DNA of 64,000 nucleotides from Rubrivivax sp. (GCA_020248945.1 JADCGQ010000022.1:62001-126000); one strand, 5' to 3'. Positions 11,313 through 19,845 are shown, counted from the stretch's first letter. A program made the numbers and translations. Notes: a model not told the origin generated them from the letters alone.

Positions 11313-12131
11313 TCAGCGTGCGGCGCGGGCCCTCAGGCAGGCGGCCAGGAAGTCGCGCAGGATGGGTCCGTCGTCCAGCGTGTCGGGGTGCTCGGGGCCG
11401 TGGAACTCGGGGTGCCACTGCACGCCGGCCACGAAGGGGCCTTCGTCGGTGCGGCGGATGGCCTCGATCATGCCGTCGTCGGGGCAGCGCGCCTCGACCA
11501 CGAAGCCCGGCGCCAGCTGCTTGATGCCCTGGTGGTGGATGCTGTTGGTGGTGGCGCGCGGCAGCTCCGGGTACAGGCCGGCCAGGTGCGTGCCGGCGAC
11601 GAACTCGACCTCGTGGAAGTGGCGCTCGTAGCGGCCGGCGATGCGGTGGTCCACGGCCGTCTTGCCATCAGGTGCCGGCTGCTGCGTCGGGATGTCCTGC
11701 CACAGGCTGCCACCGAAGGCCACATTCAGCAGCTGCAGCCCGCGGCAGATGCCGAACACCGGCTTGCCGGCGGCCACGAACGCACGCACCAGTTCCATCT
11801 CGTAGCGGTCGCGCACGGGGTCGCCGGCCCAGTCGGGGTGCAGCGGGTCTTCGCCGTAGTGCGTGGGTGCGACGTCGTTGCCGCCCTGCAGCACCAGGCC
11901 GTCGAGCGCGTCGGCATAGTGCCCGAGGTCGATGTCGGTGCGCACGACGAGGCTGCCGCTGCTCACCGCCGGGATCATCACCGCCACCGCGCCGCCGGCC
12001 AGCACCCAGTGCGCGACGCTCTGCTCCAGGTAGTGCAGCGTCTTGGTCCAGACGCCGGGCAGTTCGACACCGGCCGAGCCGGGGGTGTAGATGCGGGCCG
12101 ACAGGCCGATGAGCAGCGGGCGGGTGTCCAT
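11313..12131 (-). CDS. Class I glutamine amidotransferase, gamma-glutamyl-GABA hydrolase (PuuD/peptidase C26) type
   Basis: A 272-residue cytoplasmic enzyme of the peptidase C26 family. The nucleophile-elbow motif GICRGLQLLN holds the catalytic Cys, and GVQWHPEFHG near the C-terminus supplies His and Glu. LVLQGGNDVAP matches the family's glycine-rich segment. Relatives hydrolyse the gamma-glutamyl bond of gamma-glutamyl-GABA or related amides in polyamine or glutamate breakdown. It starts six bases after the FHA gene stop and is the last gene of a five-gene run headed by arginase. A shared theme of arginine/ornithine-derived amine breakdown is possible, but the genes between do not fit it. 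Substrate is inference. Confidence 0.88.
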   Translation of the reverse strand: MDTRPLLIGLSARIYTPGSAGVELPGVWTKTLHYLEQSVAHWVLAGGAVAVMIPAVSSGSLVVRTDIDLGHYADALDGLVLQGGNDVAPTHYGEDPLHPDWAGDPVRDRYEMELVRAFVAAGKPVFGICRGLQLLNVAFGGSLWQDIPTQQPAPDGKTAVDHRIAGRYERHFHEVEFVAGTHLAGLYPELPRATTNSIHHQGIKQLAPGFVVEARCPDDGMIEAIRRTDEGPFVAGVQWHPEFHGPEHPDTLDDGPILRDFLAACLRARAAR

Positions 12132-12137
12132 GGTCCC

Positions 12138-13136
12138 TCAGTCTTCGTCGCCGGCTTCGGGCGGTTCGTCGTCGCGCGCCTTCTTCACGCGCCGGGCCAG
12201 TTGCTCGGCCAGCGGCGCCAGGTCGGCGGCCAGGGTTTCGGGCGGTGTCGGGTCGCGCCACAGCGTCCACGGCGTGGGCAGCGTGCTCATGTACGGCGCG
12301 CGGCTCCAGCGGTCGACCTGCTGCCAGGTGGTGGTGATGGCCACCGCCGCGCCGGCCAGCGCGGCCGCCCCCACGAAGCTGGCCACCGCGCGCCGCGCCT
12401 GCGGCAGCACCAGCGCCAGGTGGCCATACAGCAGGGCCAGCAGCAGCGCCATCTGCAGCGGCGTCACCAGGCGCCACAGCCAGGGCAGGTCGAGCGCCGC
12501 CGCCAGCGGCGGCCCGAACCAGTCGACGGCCTCGACCGCTGCCACCAGCGGCAGCGCCAGCCGCAGGTGGGCGCCAAACTCGAAGCGGTGCTGGAACAGT
12601 TTCGAGGCCGTGGCCCAGAGCCCCGCCCACAGGCCCAGCACCAGCGGCAGGCCGGCCACCAGCGGGATCCAGTCCATCGTGTCGGCGCCGGGGTCGAGCG
12701 ACAGCCAGTGGTTCGACAGGGCCAGCACCGCCAGCGTTGCCGCGGCCGCCAGCGGCAGCCACGCCGCGCGCCGGGCCCGCACGGGCAGCGGCTGCTCGCC
12801 GGGCAGGGTTTCGTCGGGCGTGCGCAGGCGCACCGTGAGGCCGCCGATCTGCCAGGTGGTGCCGCCCACCGGCACCGCCACGCGGCTGCCGCGGGTGTGC
12901 CGTTGCGCGCCTTCCTGCACGCCGTTGTCGGTGTTGCCCACATCGAGCGTCAGGCGGCCGTCGTCGGCGGCCTGCAGCGTGGCGTGCAGCGGCGCCACGA
13001 AGGGATCGTCGAGCACCACGTCGGCCTCAAGCGAGCGTCCCAGCGTCAGCGGCCAGCGCTGCACGTCGACGGCGCGCGTCACGCGGCCGTCGCGGCCGAT
13101 CACCTCGAGCAGCGCCAGCCGCGCCGGCGTGCTCAC
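12138..13136 (-). CDS. Membrane protein with N-terminal degenerate FHA domain
   Basis: A 332-residue protein starting at a GTG that overlaps the protease stop codon (GTGA). Residues about 8-105 form an FHA-like beta domain with G33-R34, H51 and N71-G72. The Ser-Arg pair that normally contacts phosphothreonine is replaced by A48-P49 (FVAPLHATL), so binding may differ from the classical type or be lost. From about residue 120 there are four to five hydrophobic stretches (AAWLPLAAAATLAVLAL, LVAGLPLVLGLWAGLW, MALLLALLYGHLALVL, FVGAAALAGAAVAITTT). A charged C-terminal tail follows. The FHA part should face the cytoplasm. Co-translation with a secreted trypsin-like protease suggests a joint membrane/envelope role; the function is unknown. 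Confidence 0.8.
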   Translation of the reverse strand: MSTPARLALLEVIGRDGRVTRAVDVQRWPLTLGRSLEADVVLDDPFVAPLHATLQAADDGRLTLDVGNTDNGVQEGAQRHTRGSRVAVPVGGTTWQIGGLTVRLRTPDETLPGEQPLPVRARRAAWLPLAAAATLAVLALSNHWLSLDPGADTMDWIPLVAGLPLVLGLWAGLWATASKLFQHRFEFGAHLRLALPLVAAVEAVDWFGPPLAAALDLPWLWRLVTPLQMALLLALLYGHLALVLPQARRAVASFVGAAALAGAAVAITTTWQQVDRWSRAPYMSTLPTPWTLWRDPTPPETLAADLAPLAEQLARRVKKARDDEPPEAGDED

Positions 13137-14545
13137 TTCGGCACCTCGGTGGCCGAGCCGCTGCGGCCGAAGCCGGCCAGGTAATGGCGCGTCAGCCGCT
13201 CGGCGCTGGCCAGGCCCACGCCGAATGCATCGAGCCGGCCCTGCACGCCCGCGGTGCGGCCGTCGAGCGTGGCCACCAGCACCATCAGGTCGTGCAGGCC
13301 GGGCAGCTTCTTGTAGGCGCGCAGGCAGACCACGGCGCGCAGCGGCAGCGCCGGCTCGGCCTTGGCGGTGGTGCCCGGCGCGGCCGGCGGCACGATGGTG
13401 CGCTCGCGGCATTGCGCAGCGGTGCGCAGGCGGTCGTCTCGGCCGACGAATTCGTTGCCGAAGCTGCTGGAGTGGCGTTCCGAAAAGCGCCAGGCGCCGA
13501 TGCGGCTGCCGTCGTACGCCTCGTGGCGCACGGTGATGTAGCCGGTGAGCAGCGGGCCGGCCACGAACACGCGGCTGTCCATCTCGCAGTCGCTGCGCTC
13601 GAACTGCAGCCCGCGCGATTGCGCGGGCGAGCTGCGCCCCCAGCAGCGCATCCAGGTCTCCTGCGGCACCGGGATGCGGTAGAGCGGATGGCCGGCGTTG
13701 CGCCAGGGCTGGTTGATGAAGGCGGCGGTGAGGCGGGTCTCGTGCTCACCGAGCTGCCGCGCCACCTCGTCCCAGGCCGGGGCGACGATGGGGCTGGCCC
13801 CGCGTCCGCGGGAGATGAGCAGGCGCACCGGGTCGGCCGGCACCAGAAAGCTCACCTGTTCGCCGTCGCGCCGGGCGGCCACGTTGACGCCGACCAGGCG
13901 GCCGTTGTCGTCGAGCGCCGGACCGCCGCTCATGCCCGAGGACAGGCTGCCGCCGAAGAAGAGCGTGGGCAGGTAGCTGCGCTCGACCGGCCCGTTGAAG
14001 CTGCCCTCGGCCACCGCGAAGCCCACGTCCAGCGGGTTGCCCATGCTGTAGATGCGCGCGCCGCGCGGCAGCGGTTCGTTGGCGGGCCGAATCGGCACCG
14101 AACCCCGCCCGGCCAGCGGCGCGGGATCGACCGGCTTGAGCAGCGCCAGGTCGTGCACCACGTCGAAGGCCAGCAACTGCAGCGCGCCCTGGCGGCCGTC
14201 GACCGTGGCGTACACCAGCCGGTGCTGCGAGGGGCGCAGCGCGTACTGGCTGATGACGTGGTAATTCGTGATCAGGTGGCCGGCGTCGTCGACCAGGAAG
14301 CCTGAGCCGACCGAGCTCTGGCTGTCCTGCGTCTTCAGCAGCGTGCGCACCTGCAGCAGCTGCGGGCGGATGCGCTCGTAGATGCGCTGGCCGGCGCCGG
14401 TGGGGGCCGTGGGCTCGGCGGCCGAGGCCGCCGCTGCGGGCGGGGGCGCTGGCCTGGGCTGGGCCAGCGCGGCGCCGGCCAGGCCCAGCGCCGTGGCGAA
14501 GGCCGCGGCGCGGCAAGCCAGGGCGGCACGAAGACTCAAGGGCAT
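13133..14545 (-). CDS. Secreted trypsin-like serine protease (S1C/HtrA-like catalytic domain)
   Basis: A 470-residue exported protein. Residues 1-28 form a signal peptide ending ALAQ, followed by a Pro/Ala-rich linker. The trypsin-like domain has the full triad: H96 in LITNYHVI, D132 in VHDLALLK and S206 in SSGMSGGPAL. After the protease domain (to about residue 240) there is a roughly 200-residue C-terminal region with several cysteines (MRCWG, SDCEM, AQCRE, VVCLRAY). This looks like a disulfide-stabilised periplasmic domain; I recognise no PDZ domain. It starts nine bases after the amidase stop and overlaps the FHA gene, so the two are probably translated together. Substrate unknown. The triad makes an active enzyme likely. 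Confidence 0.87.
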   Translation of the reverse strand: MPLSLRAALACRAAAFATALGLAGAALAQPRPAPPPAAAASAAEPTAPTGAGQRIYERIRPQLLQVRTLLKTQDSQSSVGSGFLVDDAGHLITNYHVISQYALRPSQHRLVYATVDGRQGALQLLAFDVVHDLALLKPVDPAPLAGRGSVPIRPANEPLPRGARIYSMGNPLDVGFAVAEGSFNGPVERSYLPTLFFGGSLSSGMSGGPALDDNGRLVGVNVAARRDGEQVSFLVPADPVRLLISRGRGASPIVAPAWDEVARQLGEHETRLTAAFINQPWRNAGHPLYRIPVPQETWMRCWGRSSPAQSRGLQFERSDCEMDSRVFVAGPLLTGYITVRHEAYDGSRIGAWRFSERHSSSFGNEFVGRDDRLRTAAQCRERTIVPPAAPGTTAKAEPALPLRAVVCLRAYKKLPGLHDLMVLVATLDGRTAGVQGRLDAFGVGLASAERLTRHYLAGFGRSGSATEVPK

Positions 14546-14554
14546 CGCGGCATC

Positions 14555-16372
14555 TTAGCCCCGCAAGGCGTCTTCAATGCCCAGTCGAACGGCTTGTGCG
14601 AGCCGGGCGCGAAAGGCCGGGTCGAGCAGCTGTGCCTCGTCGCCGGGGTGGCTGACGAAGGCCTGCTCCACCAGCACGGACGGCATCGCCGTCAACAGGC
14701 GCAGCGGCGCGTAGTTGAAGTTGCCCACCAGCCCGAAGTCGGGCAGGGCGGTGGCCGCCAGCAGCCGGCGGTGCACGGCGGCGGCGAGCGGCTGCGAAGG
14801 CGCGTGCTTGTAGTAGGTGCTGGCGCCGCTGACGCGCAGGTAGCCGCCGGCGGTGTCGGCCGCGTTGGCATGCACGCTCACGTAGAGCTGCGCGGCTTCG
14901 GCCTCGGCCCGCGCGGCGCGTTCGCGCAGCGTCGGGTTCGTGTCGCCCGGGCGGATGTCGACCAGCTGTGCACCGGCCGCCAGCAGCTCGGTGGCCAACG
15001 TGTCGGTGGTCCAGCGGTTGAAGTCCTTCTCGGGGGTGCCGGTGGCCCCCACGGCGCCCAGGTTCGTCGGCCCGCCATGGCCGGCTTCGAGTGCGATGCG
15101 CAGGCCCTGCAAAGGTGTGGCCGTGCCCACCGAAGGCGGCACCGGCAGCAGCCGCACCTGCAGCGCGCCGGGCGCGGGCTCGACCCGCCAGCCCCACAGG
15201 CGCGGCGTGCGCAGCCAGGCGGTGATGCGCACGCGGCCCGGGCCGGCTTGCTCGACCACGAGCTCGTCCACCGAGCGTGGCGCGCGGCGGTGCGTCACCC
15301 AGGTGGCGGCGTGGTGGGCGCCGCAGATGTCGATCTCCAGCGCCATGCGGCCGGTGGCGTCGCGCCGCGCCCGCACGGCGTAGGGCACCGGTGCGCCCAG
15401 CGCCACGCGGATGAGGTCGGCGTCGTCTTCGCCCGCCACCGACACCGTGCTCAGCGCCACCTGCGGCGGCGGCGTGCCGGCGGCTGCCGGCAGCAGCGCG
15501 GCGCGCGGGGCCCACACGGCGGTGTCGGGCGTCAGCGCCAGGCGCAGGTGGGCGCCGCGCTCGCCGCTGGCCTGCAGCAGCGTGCCTTCCGGCAGCGCGC
15601 CCCACGACGGGCCGCCCAGGCGCACCTCGTGCAGGCCGTGCGTGGGCTCCACGCCTTCGGGGCCTACGGCGAACAGGCGCGTGGCATCGGGCCGCCACTG
15701 GCCCACGAGGCCGGGCGTCAGCGCCACCAGCGGGCGCGCGGCGGGCCGAGCGGCGCGCGGCCGGCTGCCCGGCGCGGCCACCGGGAGCACGCGCACCCGC
15801 ACCGGGGCGGGTTCGATATCGTCCGCGCGCTCGAACATCAGAAAGCCACGGTAACGACCCGGCGCCACCTCGGCCAGCCGCTGCCAGGCTTCGCCCGGCA
15901 GCGCAGCCTGCACCAGGCGGCCGGGCGTGGCCCGCAGCGCCACCTCGACGGCCTCGCCTGGTGCGACGCGCATCGGCTCGGCGGGTTGCAGGCTGCCGCC
16001 ATCGATCCAGCCGGCGTCGACCGGCCAGCGGGGGCCGGGTGGCGGATCGACGCGCGTCACCGTCAGCGCCATCGAGGTGCTGGCGCCCGCCGGCGACGTG
16101 GCCTCGACGACGAAGCGGTTGGCGCCCATCGCCAGCGCCAGGCCATCGCGTGCGAACACGCCACTGCCGAACACCGGCACGCGCTCGCCGTTGATGCGCA
16201 CCACGCTGCCGGCGCTGGTGCGGCCGAGCAAGTGCACCACGCTGCGCGTGCTGCGCAGCGCCTCGCCCTGCGGCGGCAGCAGCTCGAGCGCCGGCACGGC
16301 GGCTGCGGTGACCGGCGCGGTGACGGCCGCGCTGGCGGGGGCGGCGCCGGTGGGGGCAGGCGGGCCGCTCAA
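14555..16372 (-). CDS. N-acetylmuramoyl-L-alanine amidase (Amidase_3), with long N-terminal region
   Basis: About 605 residues. The C-terminal 180 residues are a zinc amidase of the AmiA/B/C type with all four expected residues: H432 (EAGHGG), E448 (TPEKDF), H501 (VSVHANA) and E569 (LVEQAF). It cleaves the lactyl-L-alanine bond of peptidoglycan. The upstream 400 residues contain a beta-rich segment (VVRINGERVPVFGSGVF) that may be an Ig-like or AMIN-type fold. The only start fitting the operon is a TTG at 16372 overlapping the arginase stop (TTGA). The resulting N-terminus is Ala/Pro-rich without a basic n-region or strong hydrophobic core, so export is not evident. The start is uncertain; the catalytic call is firm. 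Confidence 0.85.
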   Translation of the reverse strand: MSGPPAPTGAAPASAAVTAPVTAAAVPALELLPPQGEALRSTRSVVHLLGRTSAGSVVRINGERVPVFGSGVFARDGLALAMGANRFVVEATSPAGASTSMALTVTRVDPPPGPRWPVDAGWIDGGSLQPAEPMRVAPGEAVEVALRATPGRLVQAALPGEAWQRLAEVAPGRYRGFLMFERADDIEPAPVRVRVLPVAAPGSRPRAARPAARPLVALTPGLVGQWRPDATRLFAVGPEGVEPTHGLHEVRLGGPSWGALPEGTLLQASGERGAHLRLALTPDTAVWAPRAALLPAAAGTPPPQVALSTVSVAGEDDADLIRVALGAPVPYAVRARRDATGRMALEIDICGAHHAATWVTHRRAPRSVDELVVEQAGPGRVRITAWLRTPRLWGWRVEPAPGALQVRLLPVPPSVGTATPLQGLRIALEAGHGGPTNLGAVGATGTPEKDFNRWTTDTLATELLAAGAQLVDIRPGDTNPTLRERAARAEAEAAQLYVSVHANAADTAGGYLRVSGASTYYKHAPSQPLAAAVHRRLLAATALPDFGLVGNFNYAPLRLLTAMPSVLVEQAFVSHPGDEAQLLDPAFRARLAQAVRLGIEDALRG

Positions 16373-17283
16373 GCGCGCATCAGCGTGCTCTTGCCGAACA
16401 GGCTCTCGATCAGGTCGACGGCCAGCTCGGCCGTCTTGTTGCGGATGTCCAGCGCCGGGTTCAGCTCCATCACGTCCAGGCTGGCCAGGCGGCCGGTGTC
16501 GGCGATCATCTCCATGCACAGCTGCGCTTCGCGGTAGGTGGGGCCGCCGGGCACCGTGGTGCCGACGCCGGGCGCGATCTCGGGGTCGAGGAAGTCGACG
16601 TCGAAGCTGACGTGCAGGTGCGTCTTCTCGTCGAGCGTGGCCAGCGCCAGCTCCATGGCGTGGCGCATGCCCATCTCGTCGATGTAGCGCATGTCGAAGA
16701 CCTCGAGGCCGACCTCGTGCACGAAGCGCTTCTCGCCGGGGTCGACGCTGCGGATGCCGATCTGGCGGATCGACTTGGCCTGGATCGCCGGCACGGTGCC
16801 GCCGATCTCGATGAGCTCCTGCGGCCCGTGCCCGCACAGGCAGGCCACCGGCATGCCGTGGATGTTGCCGCTGGGCGTGAGCACGCTGGTGTTGAAGTCG
16901 GCGTGGGCGTCGAGCCATAGCACGCGCAGCTTCTTGCCGGCTTCTCGGCAGTGGCGCGCCACGGCGCTGATGCTGCCCAGGCCCAGGCAGTGGTCGCCAC
17001 CCAGCAGGATGGGCAGGCGGCCTGCGGCCAGCTCGGCGTGCACCGCGTCGTGCACCAGGCGGTTCCAGGCCACGACCTCGGGCAGGTGGCGGTAGCCGTC
17101 CACCGGCGGCAGCCAGGGGTTGGGCGGGCCGGCGAGGTTGCCACGGTCGAGCACCTGCAGGCCGTGGGCCTCGAGTGCCGCGTGCAGGCCGGCGACGCGC
17201 AGCGCCTCCGGGCCCATGCGGGCGCCGCGGGCGCCGGCGCCGATGTCGGTGGGGGCACCGATGAGGGAAACGTGTCGCGTCAT
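16369..17283 (-). CDS. rocF: Arginase
   Basis: A 304-residue ureohydrolase converting arginine to ornithine and urea in the cytoplasm. Binuclear manganese ligands are visible: H98 (LGGDHCLG), D125/H127/D129 (DAHADFNT) and D228/D230 (SFDVDFLDP). GNIHGMPVA is the usual arginase substrate-side segment, which favours arginase over agmatinase. It is the first gene of the five-gene minus-strand run, and its stop overlaps the TTG start of the amidase. The ATG at 17283 matches the usual family N-terminus (SLIGAPTDIGAG). The pairing with cell-wall and protease genes is not an arginine pathway, so co-transcription may be incidental. Confidence 0.95.
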   Translation of the reverse strand: MTRHVSLIGAPTDIGAGARGARMGPEALRVAGLHAALEAHGLQVLDRGNLAGPPNPWLPPVDGYRHLPEVVAWNRLVHDAVHAELAAGRLPILLGGDHCLGLGSISAVARHCREAGKKLRVLWLDAHADFNTSVLTPSGNIHGMPVACLCGHGPQELIEIGGTVPAIQAKSIRQIGIRSVDPGEKRFVHEVGLEVFDMRYIDEMGMRHAMELALATLDEKTHLHVSFDVDFLDPEIAPGVGTTVPGGPTYREAQLCMEMIADTGRLASLDVMELNPALDIRNKTAELAVDLIESLFGKSTLMRA

Positions 17284-17319
17284 GAGCCCGATGCTATCGG
17301 GCCGCTGCGCGGGCCGGGC

Positions 17320-18237
17320 TCAGATGTCTTCCGCAAATGCGCCGGATTCTGTCGGCGGCAGGTCGAAGCCGTAGTGGTGGGCCAGCACGTCCCAGGCCTC
17401 TTCGGCGCTTTCGACGTAGCGGAAGAGTTGCAGGTCGTGTGCCGAGATCATGCCGGTGTCGACCAGGTGCTGGAAGTCGATCAGCTTCTCCCAGAACTCG
17501 CGCCCGAACAGCAGGATGGGGCGGCGGCGGCTCTTGCCGTTCTGCACCAGCGTCATCGTCTCGAACAGCTCGTCGAGTGTGCCGAAGCCGCCCGGAAAAC
17601 ACACCAGCGCGATGCTGCGCATCACGAAGTGCATCTTGCGCAGCGCGAAGTAGTGGAACTGGAAGCACAGCTCCGGCGTGATGTAGGGGTTGGGCGCCTG
17701 CTCGTGCGGCAGCACGATGTTCAGGCCGATGCTCTTGCCGCCCACGTCGAACGCGCCGCGGTTGCCGGCTTCCATGATGCCGGGCCCGCCCCCGGTGACG
17801 ATGAACAGCGGCGCGGCGTGCTCGCGGCTCTTCTGCGTGGCCAGGGCGGCGAAGCGGCGCGCCTCGTCGTAGTAGCGGCTCATGGCGACGGCGTTGCGCG
17901 CCTGCGCGAGCGCCTGGGCGTCGCCCGAGGCTTCGGCTGCGGCCAGCATCTGCGCCGCCACGTCGGGCGCCTTGATGCGCGCGCTGCCGAAGATGACGAT
18001 GGTGCTTTCCACGCCCTGCTCGTTCTGCACCAGCTCGGGCTTGAGCAGTTCCAGCTGCATGCGCACCGGGCGCAGCTCCTCGCGCAGCAGGAAGGCGCTG
18101 TCGGTGAAGGCCAGCCGGTAGGCGCTTTCGGGGCCGGCGTAGCGGGCGGCCTCGGGGGCTGCGGCAGCGTCTTCCTGGGCGCTCGGGAAGTTGCGCGCGG
18201 TGAGTTCGGGGTGGGGCGTGGTCTTGGGCGGGTTCAT
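17320..18237 (-). CDS. LOG-family (TIGR00730) Rossmann-fold protein
   Basis: A 305-residue protein with the two hallmarks of the cytokinin-riboside 5'-monophosphate phosphoribohydrolase (LOG) family: GGGPGIMEAGNRGA and FPGGFGTLDELFE. In bacteria these proteins hydrolyse AMP or related nucleotide 5'-monophosphates; the physiological role is often unknown. This is the long form with an N-terminal extension of about 90 residues before IVIFGSARI. I chose the ATG at 18237; the frame continues upstream into a low-complexity Pro/Arg stretch that overlaps a terminator and is unlikely to be translated. It lies 36 bases upstream of arginase, and could be transcribed with it. Confidence 0.9.
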   Translation of the reverse strand: MNPPKTTPHPELTARNFPSAQEDAAAAPEAARYAGPESAYRLAFTDSAFLLREELRPVRMQLELLKPELVQNEQGVESTIVIFGSARIKAPDVAAQMLAAAEASGDAQALAQARNAVAMSRYYDEARRFAALATQKSREHAAPLFIVTGGGPGIMEAGNRGAFDVGGKSIGLNIVLPHEQAPNPYITPELCFQFHYFALRKMHFVMRSIALVCFPGGFGTLDELFETMTLVQNGKSRRRPILLFGREFWEKLIDFQHLVDTGMISAHDLQLFRYVESAEEAWDVLAHHYGFDLPPTESGAFAEDI

Positions 18238-18282
18238 CGCGGGCGAGGATAAGGGTGCGGCCGTGACACGCGGCCATGAAAA

Positions 18283-18302
18283 AAGCCCGCCGGAGCGGGC
18301 TT
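18283..18302 (-). terminator. Rho-independent terminator of the S41 peptidase gene
   Basis: Read on the minus strand, an 8-bp GC-rich stem (18283-18290 pairing with 18295-18302) closes a 4-base loop and is followed by a run of T residues (18277-18284 is A-rich on the plus strand). It lies 24 bases past the stop of the C-terminal processing protease gene and just upstream of the LOG-family start, separating the two transcription units. Confidence 0.85.
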
Positions 18303-18325
18303 CGTCAGGCAGCAGCGCCCCGGGT

Positions 18326-19765
18326 TTACTTGGTGGGCGTGGGCGCCTGGGCACGCTGCTCGGCGGCCGTCTTGCTGGCCACCACCGGCAGGCCGCGCAA
18401 CTGGTTCAGCGCCTGGCGCAGCGGCCAGTCGTCGGCGGTGCCGAACTCGGGCAGCGGCTTCGGCGGCTCCTTGCTCTTGGCCAGTTGCTCCTCTAGCCGC
18501 GTGCGGGCTTCCTCGCGCGCCTTGTCGCGGGCGGGGTCCTTCTTCTCGTCGGCGCCCTGCAGGTGCTTGTCGAGATCGGCCTCGCGCATGCGCAGCGCGG
18601 CGAACACGTTGCCGTCGGCGGTTTCGTCGAGGAAGACATCGGGCGTGATGCCCTTGGCCTGGATGCTCTTGCCCGCCGGCGTGTAGTAGCGCGCCGTGGT
18701 GATCTTGAGCGCGGTGTCGCCGGGCAGCGGGCGGATCGTCTGCACCGAGCCCTTGCCGAAGGTCTGCGCGCCCATGATCGTGGCGCGCTTGTGGTCCTGC
18801 AACGCGCCGGCGACGATCTCGCTGGCCGAGGCCGAGCCTTCGTTCACCAGCACCACCAGCGGCACCTTCTTCAGCGCCGCCGGCAGCCGCTTGAGCGGAT
18901 CGACGCCGCCGCGGCGGGCGTAGTCGGCCGGCGTGGCGCGGAAGCTCATGCGCGACTCGGCCATCTGGCCGTTGGTGCTGACGACCATCACGTTCTCGGG
19001 CAGAAAGGCCGCCGACAGCGCGATGCTGGCGTCGAGCAGGCCGCCAGGATCGTTGCGCAGGTCGAGCACCAGGCCCTTGAGGTTGGGATCCTGCTTGTAC
19101 AGGTCTTCGACCTTCTTGACGAAGTCCTCGACCGTGCGGTCCTGGAACTGGCTCACGCGCACCCAGCCGTAGCCGGGCTCGGCCATGCGGGCGCGCACGC
19201 TCTGCATGCGGATCTCCTCGCGCACGATGGTCACCGGGAAGCTGCGGTTCTCTTCCTTGCGGAAGACCTGCAACTGCACCTTGGTGGCCGGCTCGCCGCG
19301 CATGCGCTTGACGGCCTGGTCGACCGACAGGCCCTTGACCGGGGTGTCGTCGATGCGGGTGATGAGGTCGCCGGTCTTCAGGCCGGCGCGGAAGGCGGGC
19401 GAGCCCTCGATGGGCGAGACCACCTTGACGAGGCCGTCTTCCATCGTCATCTCGATGCCGATGCCGACGAAGCGGCCACCGGTGTTCTCGCGGAACTCCT
19501 TGAAGGTCTTCTTGTCGAGGTACTGCGAGTGCGGGTCCAGGCCCGAGACCATGCCCGAGATGGCGTCGGAGATCAGCTTCTTCTCGTCGACCGGCTCCAC
19601 GTACTCGGCCTTGACGCGGTCGAACACGGCCGCCAGCTGCTGCAGCTCTTCGACCGGCAGCGGCCCGAAGGCGCTGCGCGCCACGGCCGTGATCTGCATG
19701 GTGGCCAGGGCGCCGGCGACAGCGCCGAGCGCCAGCAGACCAGCGATCTTGAATTTGGAGCCCAT
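18326..19765 (-). CDS. ctpA: S41-family C-terminal processing peptidase (CtpA/Prc-like)
   Basis: A 479-residue periplasmic/membrane-anchored serine protease. Residues 8-30 form an N-terminal hydrophobic anchor or signal (IAGLLALGAVAGALATM). A PDZ domain sits at about 95-180 (GIGIEM to the GLKTGDLITRID stretch). The S41 catalytic domain has the GSASASE motif at 310-316 and the general-base Lys K338 in TFGKGSVQ. A charged C-terminal tail follows. These proteases trim or degrade envelope proteins and cell-wall hydrolases. ATG 19765 was chosen over an in-frame codon 27 bases upstream because GAAAGG lies upstream at normal spacing. A terminator follows it. A -10-like AGTATA (minus strand TATACT) lies about 45 bases upstream. 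Confidence 0.93.
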   Translation of the reverse strand: MGSKFKIAGLLALGAVAGALATMQITAVARSAFGPLPVEELQQLAAVFDRVKAEYVEPVDEKKLISDAISGMVSGLDPHSQYLDKKTFKEFRENTGGRFVGIGIEMTMEDGLVKVVSPIEGSPAFRAGLKTGDLITRIDDTPVKGLSVDQAVKRMRGEPATKVQLQVFRKEENRSFPVTIVREEIRMQSVRARMAEPGYGWVRVSQFQDRTVEDFVKKVEDLYKQDPNLKGLVLDLRNDPGGLLDASIALSAAFLPENVMVVSTNGQMAESRMSFRATPADYARRGGVDPLKRLPAALKKVPLVVLVNEGSASASEIVAGALQDHKRATIMGAQTFGKGSVQTIRPLPGDTALKITTARYYTPAGKSIQAKGITPDVFLDETADGNVFAALRMREADLDKHLQGADEKKDPARDKAREEARTRLEEQLAKSKEPPKPLPEFGTADDWPLRQALNQLRGLPVVASKTAAEQRAQAPTPTK

Positions 19766-19809
19766 GGGGTTTCGCCTTTCTTGAGACGACAACGAGGGTG
19801 GTTCGGTTC

Positions 19810-19845
19810 AGTATAGGTGCGGCAGGCGCATCACACAGGCTGTGA
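19810..19845 (-). promoter_or_regulatory. Candidate promoter/operator for the S41 peptidase gene
   Basis: On the minus strand a good -10 (TATACT) is at 19815-19810, about 45 bases before the start codon. A short palindrome, TCACA-N5-TGTGA, spans 19831-19845, where the -35 would lie; no consensus -35 is seen. The arrangement would suit a promoter helped or blocked by a regulator bound at the palindrome. Inferred from sequence only. Confidence 0.4.

Noticed and set aside
11271..16537. Long plus-strand open frames opposite the amidotransferase, FHA, protease and amidase genes (up to about 647 codons)
   Set aside because: Low-complexity Arg/Gly/Ala/His composition and no recognisable motif; they mirror well-supported minus-strand genes.
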